Assembly (NCBI RefSeq): GCF_001642325.1
Contig: NZ_LSFI01000030.1
Coordinates: 1-36,863, forward strand
Direction of reading: 5' to 3'
Length of the DNA stretch: 36,863 bases
Source of the DNA: Thermodesulfatator autotrophicus
Lineage (GTDB): Bacteria; Desulfobacterota; Thermodesulfobacteria; Thermodesulfobacteriales; Thermodesulfatatoraceae
Made by a program: the position numbers and the translations under genes. This document shows positions 1-8,236 of this stretch, in pieces (within the stretch, counting starts at the first letter, position 1; each line of letters begins with the position of its first letter). The notes beneath the pieces were generated by a model. That model did not search any database. It was given only the letters and a program-made list of their open reading frames with translations, and was not told the origin of the DNA.

Positions 1-343
1 GGGATATCGGTCAAGAGTAGGGACAGGCAAAGATTTTCTTTCGCTTAATTTAGGGCTTAGCAGGTGGGAGAAGAAGACGGAGGAAGAAAGACTTGAGCTA
101 TTGCGGAGGTTTGTATACGGGAAGGGTGGGCTTGGTGAGCCAGAAAAAGCAGAAAAAGGGACAGGCGAAGTTTATCGGCAAAGGGTGAGGTATTTTACCG
201 AGAGTTTGGCGATAGGGAGCAAGGGGTTTGTAAAAAGAGCAGCAGAAAAGATAAAAGGAATTTTGAGCCTAAAGAGGCTAAATCGGCTAAGGAGGAAGAA
301 AGACCTGGAGATAGGAGTGGAGGAGGATATGGTTTTCTTATAA
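1..343 (+). CDS. REP-associated (Y1/IS200-like) transposase, C-terminal part, cut by window edge
   Basis: This is the 3' end of a transposase gene that begins before the window. The reading frame is open from the first full codon (base 2) and ends at TAA 341-343. The product aligns along its whole visible length with the C-terminal third of the complete transposase at 20537-21400 (minus): shared segments include GYRSRVGTGK, FLSLNLGL, RRFVY, GGLGEPE and YFTESL. By eye the two are about 70 percent identical, and this copy has a three-residue insertion (AEK), so they are diverged family members and not recent copies. The visible part lies outside the HUH catalytic core, so activity cannot be judged. 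Two copies of the AGGGACAGGCAAA-type motif lie in frame at 19-31 and 157-169 and encode GTGK and GTGE. Confidence 0.8.
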   Translation, partial: GYRSRVGTGKDFLSLNLGLSRWEKKTEEERLELLRRFVYGKGGLGEPEKAEKGTGEVYRQRVRYFTESLAIGSKGFVKRAAEKIKGILSLKRLNRLRRKKDLEIGVEEDMVFL

Positions 344-690
344 TAAGCGACCTTCAGGTCGTCCCTACACCTAATCTACAACGAAGGCAAAATTGGTGGG
401 AAAAATTAGTGGCAATCAAGGGATTCAAGGTTTAAATGAGGCAAAAAGTGAACCGCCCGTTCCTTTACCTCGTTAGAAAATCTTTTTGTTTTGTCCATGC
501 CTTATCCTCCCACAGATTTTTATATTCGGCAAATCCGGGACTTAGGGTTTTACTTTGTGTCTTCTTGAGCCATGAAGGCTGATTGAAAATTCCTATAATC
601 CGCCGAATTTTAATAGGAAAAATCAATTTGATTTATCAGTCTTAGCGATATAAAAGGCATTCTCAGTGTAAAAAAATATGAGGAGGCCGG
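344..690. other. Intergenic spacer with a small hairpin and a weak candidate promoter
   Basis: No convincing gene lies here. Just after the transposase stop there is a perfect short hairpin, CGACC-TTCA-GGTCG (348-361). The complete transposase copy also has a small hairpin after its stop, with a TTC loop (TAGC-TTC-GCTA, near 20530). Upstream of the next gene, TTGATT (628-633) and TATAAA (649-654) could be -35 and -10 boxes, but the 15-base spacer is short, so this is only a weak promoter candidate. AGGAGG at 681-686 is the ribosome binding site of the gene at 691. Confidence 0.4.
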
Positions 691-3600
691 ATGAAAAGGC
701 GCACTTTTATAAAAATGGCAGGGTTTTTGTGTTTAGTTGGTCCTTCGCTAGAGATAAAAGATACCTTTGGGAAGGTTCTTTTTAAACCGGTTCTTATATG
801 GGATTCCAAGCGCTGTATAAGATGTAGGGCCTGCATGGCTTCATGTCAGATGGTCCATCAGCTGGCTCCAGAAGAAACTTTTATGCAAGTCCTTATTAAA
901 GAAGAAGGGGAATATCCTCAGGTCAAAATTTCTTTCAAACAAGAAATATGCAGGCAGTGCCAGGAAGCCCCTTGCCTTGAGGCTTGTCCTGAGGGAGCTA
1001 TCAGGCGTGACAAGTCAGGCATCGTTCTGGTGGATAAGACCCTTTGTGTAGGTGATGGAGCTTGTGAGAATACCTGTCCTTACAGCGCTATAAAAGTCTT
1101 TAGAGAAAAGGCTTACAAGTGTGATATGTGCTTTCATCTAATATCTCAGAAAGAGCTTCCCCGTTGTGTGGCGGTTTGTCCTTCAGGGGCCCTGGTCTTT
1201 GGGAATTTATATGCTCCTGAGGGGCCTTTGGCTATTCTTTTAAAATACAATTCGGAGCTGGCTGAGGAACTAAAGAAGTATCAGTACGCAGAAGTAACAG
1301 CTTTTCCCAAAGTTTATCCCTGGCAAAAAGTTGATGGGGCTAATCTCAAAGCAGGGGAACGTCTGGTGACAACGGTTTGTTTGGCCTGTAATGCCAGGTG
1401 TGGCTTAAGGGTTTGGGTGCGCGATGAAAATATCGTAAAAGTGGAAGGGAATCCCTATCATCCTTATAACCGTACTGGAGAACCCATCTCTTATAAAACT
1501 CCCCTTAAAGAGGCCCTTAAAGAAACAGCAGGTATTTGTGCTAAGCCACTGTTTGATCACGATTACTTGAATAATCCTTATCGTTTAAAAGTTCCTCTTA
1601 AAAGAAACGGTCCACGTGGTTCTGGCAAATTTAAGCCCATTTCCTGGAGTCAGCTTATTCACGAGATAAGCGAGGGTGGGAAACTTTTTGTCCATCTGGG
1701 AGACGGCCAGCATTATCCCGGATTAAAAGAACTGCTTTCAGACGAACCCATTGACCCGTCTGCTCCAGAGATTGGGCCAAAACGTAATCAACTGGTCTGG
1801 ATAACCGGGCGTTCTCAGGGGGGGCGCAAACACTTTATAAAGCGCTTTGTCAATAAGGCTTTTGGTTCTGTTAACTACATTGGGCATACGGACATTTGTG
1901 GCCTGGGCTTTAGAATGGGTAACTTTGCCTTTTCTGATGGTAAACAGGTAGAATTCAAAGCTGACCTCTGGAACACACGATACGCCCTGGTCTTTGGAGC
2001 CAATTTGTATGCTGCTCTCCAACCAGGGCCAACTACAGCGGGAAGTGTGTTTGCCAGGCGTGCGGCTGAGGGCAAACTAAAATTTGTAATTATTGATCCA
2101 CGGGCCCATGAAGCCACCGCTGCGGCCTCTGAGTGGGTTCCTATTAAGCCGGGTAAAGACGGAGCTCTGGCTTTGGGTTTGCTTTACGTGCTTCTTAAGG
2201 AGAAACTTTTTGACAGTTCTTTCCTTTCATTGGCTAATCTTAAAGCGGCTAAAAATGAAGGCCGGAATGTATTTACTAATGCTACCCATTTAGTAATTAC
2301 TGAAGGCCCAGAAGCTGGGCGTTTCCTAAGAGTAAAAGACCTTAAAGGCTTTTCCGGACAACCTGAAGAGCATTTAGTTGTAGATAAAAAAGGAAAGATA
2401 AAACCAGCCTCAGAGGTAAGTCGGGCTACTCTTTTCTGGGAGGGAACTTATCAGGGCTTTAGGCTTAAAACAGCTTTTAAGCTTTTAGAAGAAAGTGTTT
2501 TTGCCCATGACATGGCCTTTTACGCCCGAGAAAGTGGAGTGCCTCAAAAAACCATAGAACGGCTGGCCAGGGAGTTTGCCGAAAATGCTCCCTACAGTGC
2601 GGCCTTTGCTTATCACGGAGGTGGAAACTATGTAGGCGGAGCTTATGCCAGCTATGCCATAGCCCTTCTTAACGCCATGGTCGGCAATGTTAACCGTGTG
2701 GGAGGTTATCTTTGTTCTGGAGGAGGAGCGGCTAAATGGGAAACGGGTTGCTATAACCTGAAGAGCTTTCCAGGAGCTTATAAACCCAGGGGTATTAAAA
2801 TTTCTAGAGAAAAGGCCGCTTATGAAAAAACCAGCGAATTTAAGCGCAAAGGTTATCCCTCAAAGCTTCCCTGGTTTCCCTTTACCAAAGGTGGGCTTTC
2901 GGTTTCGGCTCTGGCTGGGATAGACCAGGCGTATCCTTATCCCATAAAAGTTCTTTTCACTTATTTTTATAACCCTGTTTATACCACTCCTGGTGGGAAG
3001 CGTTTTGCAGAGACCTTAAAGGACCATAACAAGGTGCCTTTACATGTTTCAGTAGATATTACCGTAAATGAAACTAACATTTATGCCGATTATATCGTGC
3101 CTGATATTACTTATCTTGAAGGACAGTACGGTTTTTTGAATCCTCATGCTCCGGCCCAGAAGTTTACCGCCGTGCGTACACCAGTTTTATCCCCCAGGAC
3201 TGAGAAAACTCCTGATGGAAGGCCTTATTGTCTGGAGACCTTTTTGATAGACCTTGCTAAGCATTTGAACTTACCAGGTTTTGGTCCCAAAGCCATCAAA
3301 GGCCCGCAAGGTCTTCTGCCTCTGGAAAGGGCTGAAGACTATTATCTCAGAGGCATTGCCAATCTGGCTTTAAATGCCAAAGTGAAGGAGGCTCCTTCTG
3401 AGGAAAGAGCTTTTATTGAGGCCAACTACCCGGTAGCTGCCTATAAGCATATCCTTTCTAATAAAGAATGGGCCCAGGTCTGTACGGTTTTAGCCAGAGG
3501 AGGTGTCTTTTTGCCACCTGAAAAGGCCTTTGACTCCAAGGGTAATCTTAAAAAAGGCATTCCTTTGGTGTGTATATGGAACGAGAAGATGGCCTGTAGT

Positions 3601-4188
3601 AAAAATTCTTTGACTGGTGAAAACTTCTGGGGCACCACGCGTTTTGAAGTTCCCTGTAACGCTTTGGGCCAGAAAATATCAGAGATAGATGCGGCTTATC
3701 CTTTCTTTCTTATAAGCCACAAGACAGCCCTTCACACCCAGTCTCGCACTATTTGTTATCGCCAGGCCCTGGCCTATGAAGGGGAACCACTTCTTTTACT
3801 CAACCCTGAAGACGCCAAGGCCTTTGGTTTGAAAGATGGTTCTTTGGTTAAGATTTCTTCTCGTTCTTATCCAGAAGGAGTTTTGGTCCGTGTGAAATGT
3901 TCTTCACGGGTCAGGCCGGGTATTGTTGCTTATCCTTTTCATTACGGCCATACCCAGCACGGAGCCTCTTCTCTAATCATCTCGCAGGCAGAAAAAGTTT
4001 TACTTGGTGGTCGGCGAGTTGCTGAAAATGACATAGTAAAAGCAGATTCCAGTCGCCGAAGAGGCTTTAATCCTAACATTTTTAGCCGTCTTGACGAAGC
4101 TCTATTCCATTTGCCGCTGCTAGACCCCCTGGGAGGTATTCCTGATTTTAGTAGCACCAGGGTGTCTTTAACTCCCGTCAAATCATAA
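691..4188 (+). CDS. Tat-exported molybdopterin oxidoreductase with fused N-terminal PsrB/DmsB-like ferredoxin
   Basis: The 1165-residue product fuses two subunits that are usually separate. Residues 2-8 (KRRTFIK) form a twin-arginine signal, so the mature enzyme should act outside the cytoplasm. Residues about 42-163 carry four cysteine groups of the DmsB/PsrB electron-transfer type (C42/45/48/52, C87/90/95/99, C119/125/129, C144/147/159/163). In the third group the second cysteine is Asp122 (CVGDGAC). The catalytic part starts near residue 225 with CLACNARC (C230/233/237) and a distant C283 in GICAKP; this long gap and the following YRLKVPLKR resemble the tetrathionate/arsenate reductase (TtrA/ArrA) branch of the DMSO reductase family. 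C403 in TDICGLG is the likely Mo ligand. The substrate cannot be fixed from sequence; tetrathionate, polysulfide, thiosulfate or an oxyanion are possible. No NrfD/PsrC membrane partner follows. AGGAGG lies 4 bases before the ATG. Confidence 0.88.
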   Translation: MKRRTFIKMAGFLCLVGPSLEIKDTFGKVLFKPVLIWDSKRCIRCRACMASCQMVHQLAPEETFMQVLIKEEGEYPQVKISFKQEICRQCQEAPCLEACPEGAIRRDKSGIVLVDKTLCVGDGACENTCPYSAIKVFREKAYKCDMCFHLISQKELPRCVAVCPSGALVFGNLYAPEGPLAILLKYNSELAEELKKYQYAEVTAFPKVYPWQKVDGANLKAGERLVTTVCLACNARCGLRVWVRDENIVKVEGNPYHPYNRTGEPISYKTPLKEALKETAGICAKPLFDHDYLNNPYRLKVPLKRNGPRGSGKFKPISWSQLIHEISEGGKLFVHLGDGQHYPGLKELLSDEPIDPSAPEIGPKRNQLVWITGRSQGGRKHFIKRFVNKAFGSVNYIGHTDICGLGFRMGNFAFSDGKQVEFKADLWNTRYALVFGANLYAALQPGPTTAGSVFARRAAEGKLKFVIIDPRAHEATAAASEWVPIKPGKDGALALGLLYVLLKEKLFDSSFLSLANLKAAKNEGRNVFTNATHLVITEGPEAGRFLRVKDLKGFSGQPEEHLVVDKKGKIKPASEVSRATLFWEGTYQGFRLKTAFKLLEESVFAHDMAFYARESGVPQKTIERLAREFAENAPYSAAFAYHGGGNYVGGAYASYAIALLNAMVGNVNRVGGYLCSGGGAAKWETGCYNLKSFPGAYKPRGIKISREKAAYEKTSEFKRKGYPSKLPWFPFTKGGLSVSALAGIDQAYPYPIKVLFTYFYNPVYTTPGGKRFAETLKDHNKVPLHVSVDITVNETNIYADYIVPDITYLEGQYGFLNPHAPAQKFTAVRTPVLSPRTEKTPDGRPYCLETFLIDLAKHLNLPGFGPKAIKGPQGLLPLERAEDYYLRGIANLALNAKVKEAPSEERAFIEANYPVAAYKHILSNKEWAQVCTVLARGGVFLPPEKAFDSKGNLKKGIPLVCIWNEKMACSKNSLTGENFWGTTRFEVPCNALGQKISEIDAAYPFFLISHKTALHTQSRTICYRQALAYEGEPLLLLNPEDAKAFGLKDGSLVKISSRSYPEGVLVRVKCSSRVRPGIVAYPFHYGHTQHGASSLIISQAEKVLLGGRRVAENDIVKADSSRRRGFNPNIFSRLDEALFHLPLLDPLGGIPDFSSTRVSLTPVKS

Positions 4189-4211
4189 AATTACATACGA
4201 GGAGGTTTGTT

Positions 4212-5144
4212 ATGAGGAAAAAGTTAAGTTTGTTTTTGGCCATGGTTTTTATGCTGTTTTTTTCTTCATGGGCCTGGGCCACTAAGGTTTATTTGCTCAA
4301 GACCCAGGTCAAAGTGGAACCTATTTCTGAGGCCAAGCTGGTTGAACTCTGGGTTCCTTTACCCCTTGAGGATGAATTTCAAAAAGTAGAATCTATAGAG
4401 GTCAAGGCTCCCAAAAATTACGATGTAACTACTGAAAGTGAGTATGGTAACCGGTTCTTACACCTGACCTGGGAAGGAGCTTTACCTGAGGGGGCCGAGG
4501 TTCAAATTGTGGCTAAGGTGAGACGCGAAGAAGTTTCCCCAAGACCATGGGAAAAAGATATCCCCCTTCGCTTACTTCTGCCAGACCAACTGGTTCCAGT
4601 GGACACCTTTAAGAGCATGGCTAAGCAGATTGCAGGAGATAAAAAAGACGACCTGGCCAAATTAAAGGCTATTTATGACTATGTGGTAACCAATATGAAG
4701 TATCAGAAAACTGGCACTGGTTGGGGAAGAGGGGATGCTATCTGGGCGTGCAACAATCGCCGTGGAAACTGTACGGATTTTCACAGCCTTTTTATGGGGC
4801 TGGCCAGGGCAGAGGGAATCCCGGCCCTTTTTCAGATGGGACTGCCTGTTCCTCCCAAAGGAGGTGTGATAAAGGGTTATCACTGCTGGCTCCTTACCTT
4901 TCCTGACCACCAGCTTTACGGGATAGATGCGTCAGAAGCCGCCAAACACCCTGAGAAGAGAAGCTATTTCTTCGGGCATTTATGTGATGGTCGTATCGTC
5001 CTTACCCAGGGGCGAGACATTTTGCTTGCTCCAGCCCAGCACGGGCCAAGGCTTAACTTTATCTATAAGGCCTACCTGGAAGTTGACTTAAAACCTACCC
5101 CTAAAAAGGTCCATACTACTTATGAGGTAAAAGTTTTAGAATAA
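4212..5144 (+). CDS. Exported transglutaminase-like domain protein
   Basis: The 310-residue product begins with a clear Sec signal peptide (cleavage likely after SSWAWA, residue about 23). A transglutaminase-like core occupies roughly residues 130-260: catalytic Cys187 in GNCTDFHSLF, the histidine in KGYHCWL and the aspartate in YGIDAS complete the papain-like triad. Such exported proteins often act as proteases or peptide-crosslinking enzymes; no substrate can be named. It starts 23 bases after the molybdo-oxidoreductase, with an AGGAGG ribosome binding site (about 4200-4205), so the two are probably co-transcribed, suggesting a role in maturation or maintenance of the exported oxidoreductase (inference). 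The gene ends at a hairpin shared with the convergent trkA gene. Confidence 0.82.
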   Translation: MRKKLSLFLAMVFMLFFSSWAWATKVYLLKTQVKVEPISEAKLVELWVPLPLEDEFQKVESIEVKAPKNYDVTTESEYGNRFLHLTWEGALPEGAEVQIVAKVRREEVSPRPWEKDIPLRLLLPDQLVPVDTFKSMAKQIAGDKKDDLAKLKAIYDYVVTNMKYQKTGTGWGRGDAIWACNNRRGNCTDFHSLFMGLARAEGIPALFQMGLPVPPKGGVIKGYHCWLLTFPDHQLYGIDASEAAKHPEKRSYFFGHLCDGRIVLTQGRDILLAPAQHGPRLNFIYKAYLEVDLKPTPKKVHTTYEVKVLE

Positions 5145-5146
5145 CT

Positions 5147-5169
5147 GAAGCGGGGCCTGCCCCCGCTTC
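5147..5169. terminator. Bidirectional hairpin between convergent genes
   Basis: GAAGCGGGG (5147-5155) and CCCCGCTTC (5161-5169) form a perfect 9-bp GC-rich stem with a 5-base loop, immediately after the stop at 5144 and touching the stop of the minus-strand gene ending at 5169. There is no strong T-run on either side, so its efficiency is uncertain. Confidence 0.55.
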
Positions 5170-5828
5170 TATTCGCTCTGGGCCAAAAGCTTGCTGAGGT
5201 ATTCCTTTTTCCCCAACACAAATAATTCCTCGTCTTTTTCAATTATGTGTTCAGCCGGGGGTAGAACGATAAGTTTAGTAGAATGTTTTTTGCGAATGGC
5301 CAGGATGTATACGTGATAACGGCGGCGTAGGTCAAGCTCTTTTAAACTGTGCCCAATAAATTCATCAGGGGCATCTAGTTTTGCAATTAAAAAATCCGGT
5401 AAGAGTGGTAGAAAGTCCACCATGTTGGGAGTAATCAAAGTCCTAGCTTCTCTTAAAGCTGCGTCCTGTTCAGGGATTACCACGCGGTCGGCTCCTAAAA
5501 GCCTCAGAATGCGAGCATGGTCTTCGTCGTTAGCTTTGGCCAAAATAAACCTAGCCTTTAATTCTCTAAGATAAAGTACTATTAATACGCTGGCAGAAAG
5601 ATTACTCATGGCTACCACTACCTGGTCTGCTTCTTCTACGCCTATACTTTTAAGAACTTCTTTGCGAGTAGCATCAGCTACAAGGGCTTCTGAGATATCT
5701 GGACTTATATCTTCAACCAGTTTTTCGTTCTTATCAATGCCCAGGACTTCAACGCCCTCGGCAGCTAAAGTTTTGGCCAAATTGGAACCAAATTTTCCAA
5801 GTCCGATTACAATGACTTTTCTTTTCAT
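5169..5828 (-). CDS. TrkA/KtrA-type potassium channel regulatory subunit (RCK)
   Basis: This 219-residue cytosolic protein has the size and order of a KtrA-like regulator. An N-terminal RCK Rossmann domain shows the nucleotide-binding motif GLGKFGSNLAKTLA (residues about 9-22) and an acidic residue ending the second strand (GIDKN); a TrkA_C domain fills the last 80 or so residues. The family forms an octameric ring that gates the TrkH/KtrB membrane subunit in response to ATP/ADP or NAD(H). Its start codon directly abuts the stop of the membrane subunit gene upstream, so both are in one operon. Confidence 0.9.
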   Translation of the reverse strand: MKRKVIVIGLGKFGSNLAKTLAAEGVEVLGIDKNEKLVEDISPDISEALVADATRKEVLKSIGVEEADQVVVAMSNLSASVLIVLYLRELKARFILAKANDEDHARILRLLGADRVVIPEQDAALREARTLITPNMVDFLPLLPDFLIAKLDAPDEFIGHSLKELDLRRRYHVYILAIRKKHSTKLIVLPPAEHIIEKDEELFVLGKKEYLSKLLAQSE

Positions 5829-7193
5829 TTAGCCTACCATTACCCTTTCTTTTGGATATTTATAAGGTCGTGGTTCATGTCCCACTTCTGACAGAAAAGA
5901 AATCAAAGAAAGGAGCCCCACCCTTCCTATAAACATAGCCATAATGATACAGATTTTCCCCCACAGATTTAACTGGGAGGTAACCCCGGTGCTCAAACCT
6001 ACGGTGCCAAGAGCAGAGACTACTTCAAAAAGTGCGCCTAAAAATTCGTGTTTTGATTTGTAAAATGGCACGTTCGGTTCGGTAAAAGTCAGAAAAAAGT
6101 GAAAGACCATGATGGCTAAAAGGTAAATAAAGACAAGGGTTATGGCTTTGCCAACCTGGTCAACAGGAATGGCCCTTTTAAAAACTACAGCTTGTGGAAA
6201 GCCTCTTAGGCGGCTCCAAACAGTACAACTCAATACCGCCAAAGTGGTGGTTTTTATACCACCTCCCGTAGAGCCTGGACATGCTCCAATAACCATCAAG
6301 ATTAAAAAAACGTAGATACTATGTTCTGAAAATAAAGCTATGTTTATAGAGTTGAAACCAGCAGTACGGGCACTAACGCTGTGAAAAACAGCTGTTACTA
6401 TCTTCAAAGGCCAGGAGAAGTTAGCTAAAACTCCATTTTTTTCAAATAATAAAAAGGCCAAAGCCCCAAACACTATCAAAACTATATGAGTGTAAACTGT
6501 AAGCCTAAAATGGAGAGATAGCCTGCGTCGTTTTTCTTTTAGTAAACTTAAAAGTTCATACACGATAGGAAACCCTACATTACCTAAAAATATTGCCAGT
6601 GTAATGAGCATTAACACCAGGTAATTTTTTTGAAAATCAATCAGGCCGTCTTTAAAAGTGGAAAAACCGGCATTACAAAAGGCTGATACCGCGTGAAATA
6701 CAGCTTGAAAAAAGGCGTTTTTTATTTTAAGTCCCTGGCCTAAAAAGCATAGTAAAAGCCCCAGGGCAATTAAAGCTTCAGCAGTAAAGGTATAAACGAA
6801 TATAGTTAAAAGGAGTCTTCTGGGTTCAGGGGTAAAATGAGGGAGAAAGCTTTCCTGAAGGGATAGCCTGCTTGAAAAACTTAAAGACTGTTTAATTCCT
6901 AAAGCAATAAAAACGGAAAAAGTCATTACTCCCAGGCCCCCCAGTTGCATAAGAACAAGGATGATGAACTGACCAGCTTTTGTGAAGTCCAGAGCCGTGT
7001 TTGCCACGGTGAGGCCAGTAACACAAATAGCTGATGTAGAAGTAAAAAGAGCATCAATGAAAGATAATTCCTTAGAATGGGAAATAGGTAACCATAAAAG
7101 AAGGGCCCCTATAAAGTCAGCCAGAGCAAAAGAATAAATAACTGTTCGGGCTGGATGACGTTCAAATCTGCGGTTTATTCTTTTCCATTCCAT
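5829..7193 (-). CDS. TrkH/KtrB-type potassium uptake membrane subunit
   Basis: The 454-residue integral membrane protein has the fourfold M-P-M layout of the SKT potassium transporters. Filter-loop segments are recognisable in order: AICVTGLTV, FCNAGFST, ARTAGFNS and ALGTVGLSTGV, each containing the conserved filter glycine. The length matches KtrB (about 450) better than E. coli TrkH (483). Together with the RCK gene directly downstream it should form a K+ (with Na+ or H+) uptake system. The ATG has no strong Shine-Dalgarno, and an in-frame stop lies two codons upstream, so the start cannot be earlier. Confidence 0.9.
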   Translation of the reverse strand: MEWKRINRRFERHPARTVIYSFALADFIGALLLWLPISHSKELSFIDALFTSTSAICVTGLTVANTALDFTKAGQFIILVLMQLGGLGVMTFSVFIALGIKQSLSFSSRLSLQESFLPHFTPEPRRLLLTIFVYTFTAEALIALGLLLCFLGQGLKIKNAFFQAVFHAVSAFCNAGFSTFKDGLIDFQKNYLVLMLITLAIFLGNVGFPIVYELLSLLKEKRRRLSLHFRLTVYTHIVLIVFGALAFLLFEKNGVLANFSWPLKIVTAVFHSVSARTAGFNSINIALFSEHSIYVFLILMVIGACPGSTGGGIKTTTLAVLSCTVWSRLRGFPQAVVFKRAIPVDQVGKAITLVFIYLLAIMVFHFFLTFTEPNVPFYKSKHEFLGALFEVVSALGTVGLSTGVTSQLNLWGKICIIMAMFIGRVGLLSLISFLSEVGHEPRPYKYPKERVMVG

Positions 7194-7559
7194 AAGCTAA
7201 GGTTTATGTATTTTTTCACGAAGGTACTCCTTTAATTTTGAAGAAGCAATAACTGAAATTTTCATATAGTGACGAGGTTGATGAGTAAAAAAGATCATGA
7301 CAAAGAGAGGGCTCCGTTCGCCGTGATAACCCAAGCTGTCACTGCAAGAAACCAACCTAGCGAAGCCGTCTGAGAAACAGATAACATAGCCAATTAAATA
7401 TTTCTCTTGACAATTTTTGGATTGTCATTGTGAGCGAAGCGACTACGTCGCCTCGCGATAATGCTCTGTAATGTAAAAATGCTCCCATTAATAAAAGGGC
7501 GCTTTTTCTGGTAGCTTAAAAATATAAAGAGAGATGTACACGCGAGGGGTATTCCTTTT
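7194..7559. repeat. Gene-free stretch with degenerate GTCATTG-type intergenic repeats
   Basis: No credible gene is seen. Around 7330-7460 there are pieces of a degenerate intergenic repeat: CTGTCACTGCAAGA followed by GCGAAGCCGTC, then GTCATTGTGAGCGAAGCGAC. A hairpin with one mismatch, GCGAAGCGAC-TAC-GTCGCCTCGC, spans about 7434-7456. A similar CTGTCACTGCAAAGAG...GCGAAGC segment occurs near 28070, and a reversed piece near 23060, so this is a dispersed family. The role is unknown; such elements are usually non-coding MITE/REP remnants. Confidence 0.45.
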
Positions 7560-7830
7560 ATCAAAGGTGTCTTTTGGAAGCTTGTCAGGAGAAAGAGACT
7601 CAGAGGTTCCACCAGAATAAACATCATAGGTTATTGGTAACCATTTTTCGTTAAGCACAACCCCCCAATACCACCTGCAGTACATTGTTCTTCCTGTCTT
7701 TGCTGTACCCAAAAGTCCTGAGCTCATCCTCTACTTTGCTCTCAAAGTAAAGGTGGTGATATCGTAGTAAACCAGCTTCCCCCCGGGCTTAAAAGCTCTA
7801 ATTGCCTCTGGTAAGGGTGCTTTTTGGGGC
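7560..7830 (-). pseudogene. Decayed IS1634-like DDE transposase fragment
   Basis: Read on the minus strand, three frames in succession give pieces of one transposase: KLVYYDITTF (with the first catalytic Asp), then YFESKVEDELRTFGYSKD and NVLQVVLG, then VVLNEKWLPITYDVYSGG. These match the typical order of IS1634-family (IS4 superfamily) transposases, from family knowledge. Two frame breaks separate the pieces: a missing base just after DITT (near 7747) and a six-G run near 7663-7668 with one extra base. The homology ends after TSES (about 7590) and no terminal repeats are visible, so the element is a short dead remnant. End coordinates are approximate. Confidence 0.65.
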
Positions 7831-7867
7831 GGTAAAGAAAGGGCTTATTGGTATAAAATATGTTATT

Positions 7868-8236
7868 ATGTTATACTTAGAGAAGTATGATGTATTCGTT
7901 AGCGATAGTTATATTTTTTTGTCCCTTATATGTCGTTCTGCTTTCGCTCAAGATCTCTTGAGGGTTTCGCAAATTGTTGTTACTGGCAAGGTAGTGGTGA
8001 TTAAGCATCCTATTGCTTTGATACGGGATTCTCAGGGCAACTTTTATCATGTACGTCTTGGGCCTTATTGGTTCTGGAAAAAGCAAGATTTTTATTTGAA
8101 AGTCGGAGAACACGAGAAGATTGTGGCCATTCAAAAGGGGCTTTTATTTTTTTTTATCGTAATTTCAAGTAAGGAATTTGGAGTTTTTCGTATCCGGAGT
8201 GAATGTAGCCAGCCTCTTTGGAGCACACATAGATAA
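7868..8236 (+). CDS. Small exported protein, possible OB-fold type, coupled to the histidine kinase
   Basis: A hydrophobic stretch ending in SLICRSAFAQ looks like a signal peptide, followed by a short beta-rich domain (VVTGKVVVI, YHVRLGPYWFWKKQ, LKVGEHEKIVAI, FRIRSECSQPLW). This order resembles small exported OB-fold-like proteins of anaerobes that end in an LRDxxGxPLW-type segment; that is a family impression, not a proven match. The stop TAA (8234-8236) overlaps the ATG of the kinase by one base, implying translational coupling. The N-terminus is uncertain: the ATG at 7868 lacks a ribosome binding site and gives a charged start, whereas the ATG at 7887 in another frame starts MMYSLAIVIF and would join the signal sequence by a one-base shift in a T7 run (7914-7920). 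The gene may therefore be frameshifted. Confidence 0.5.
   Translation: MLYLEKYDVFVSDSYIFLSLICRSAFAQDLLRVSQIVVTGKVVVIKHPIALIRDSQGNFYHVRLGPYWFWKKQDFYLKVGEHEKIVAIQKGLLFFFIVISSKEFGVFRIRSECSQPLWSTHR

Noticed and set aside
7802-7867. An upstream start for the small exported protein.
   Set aside because: This part overlaps the decayed transposase on the other strand and gives no family-like sequence or signal peptide.
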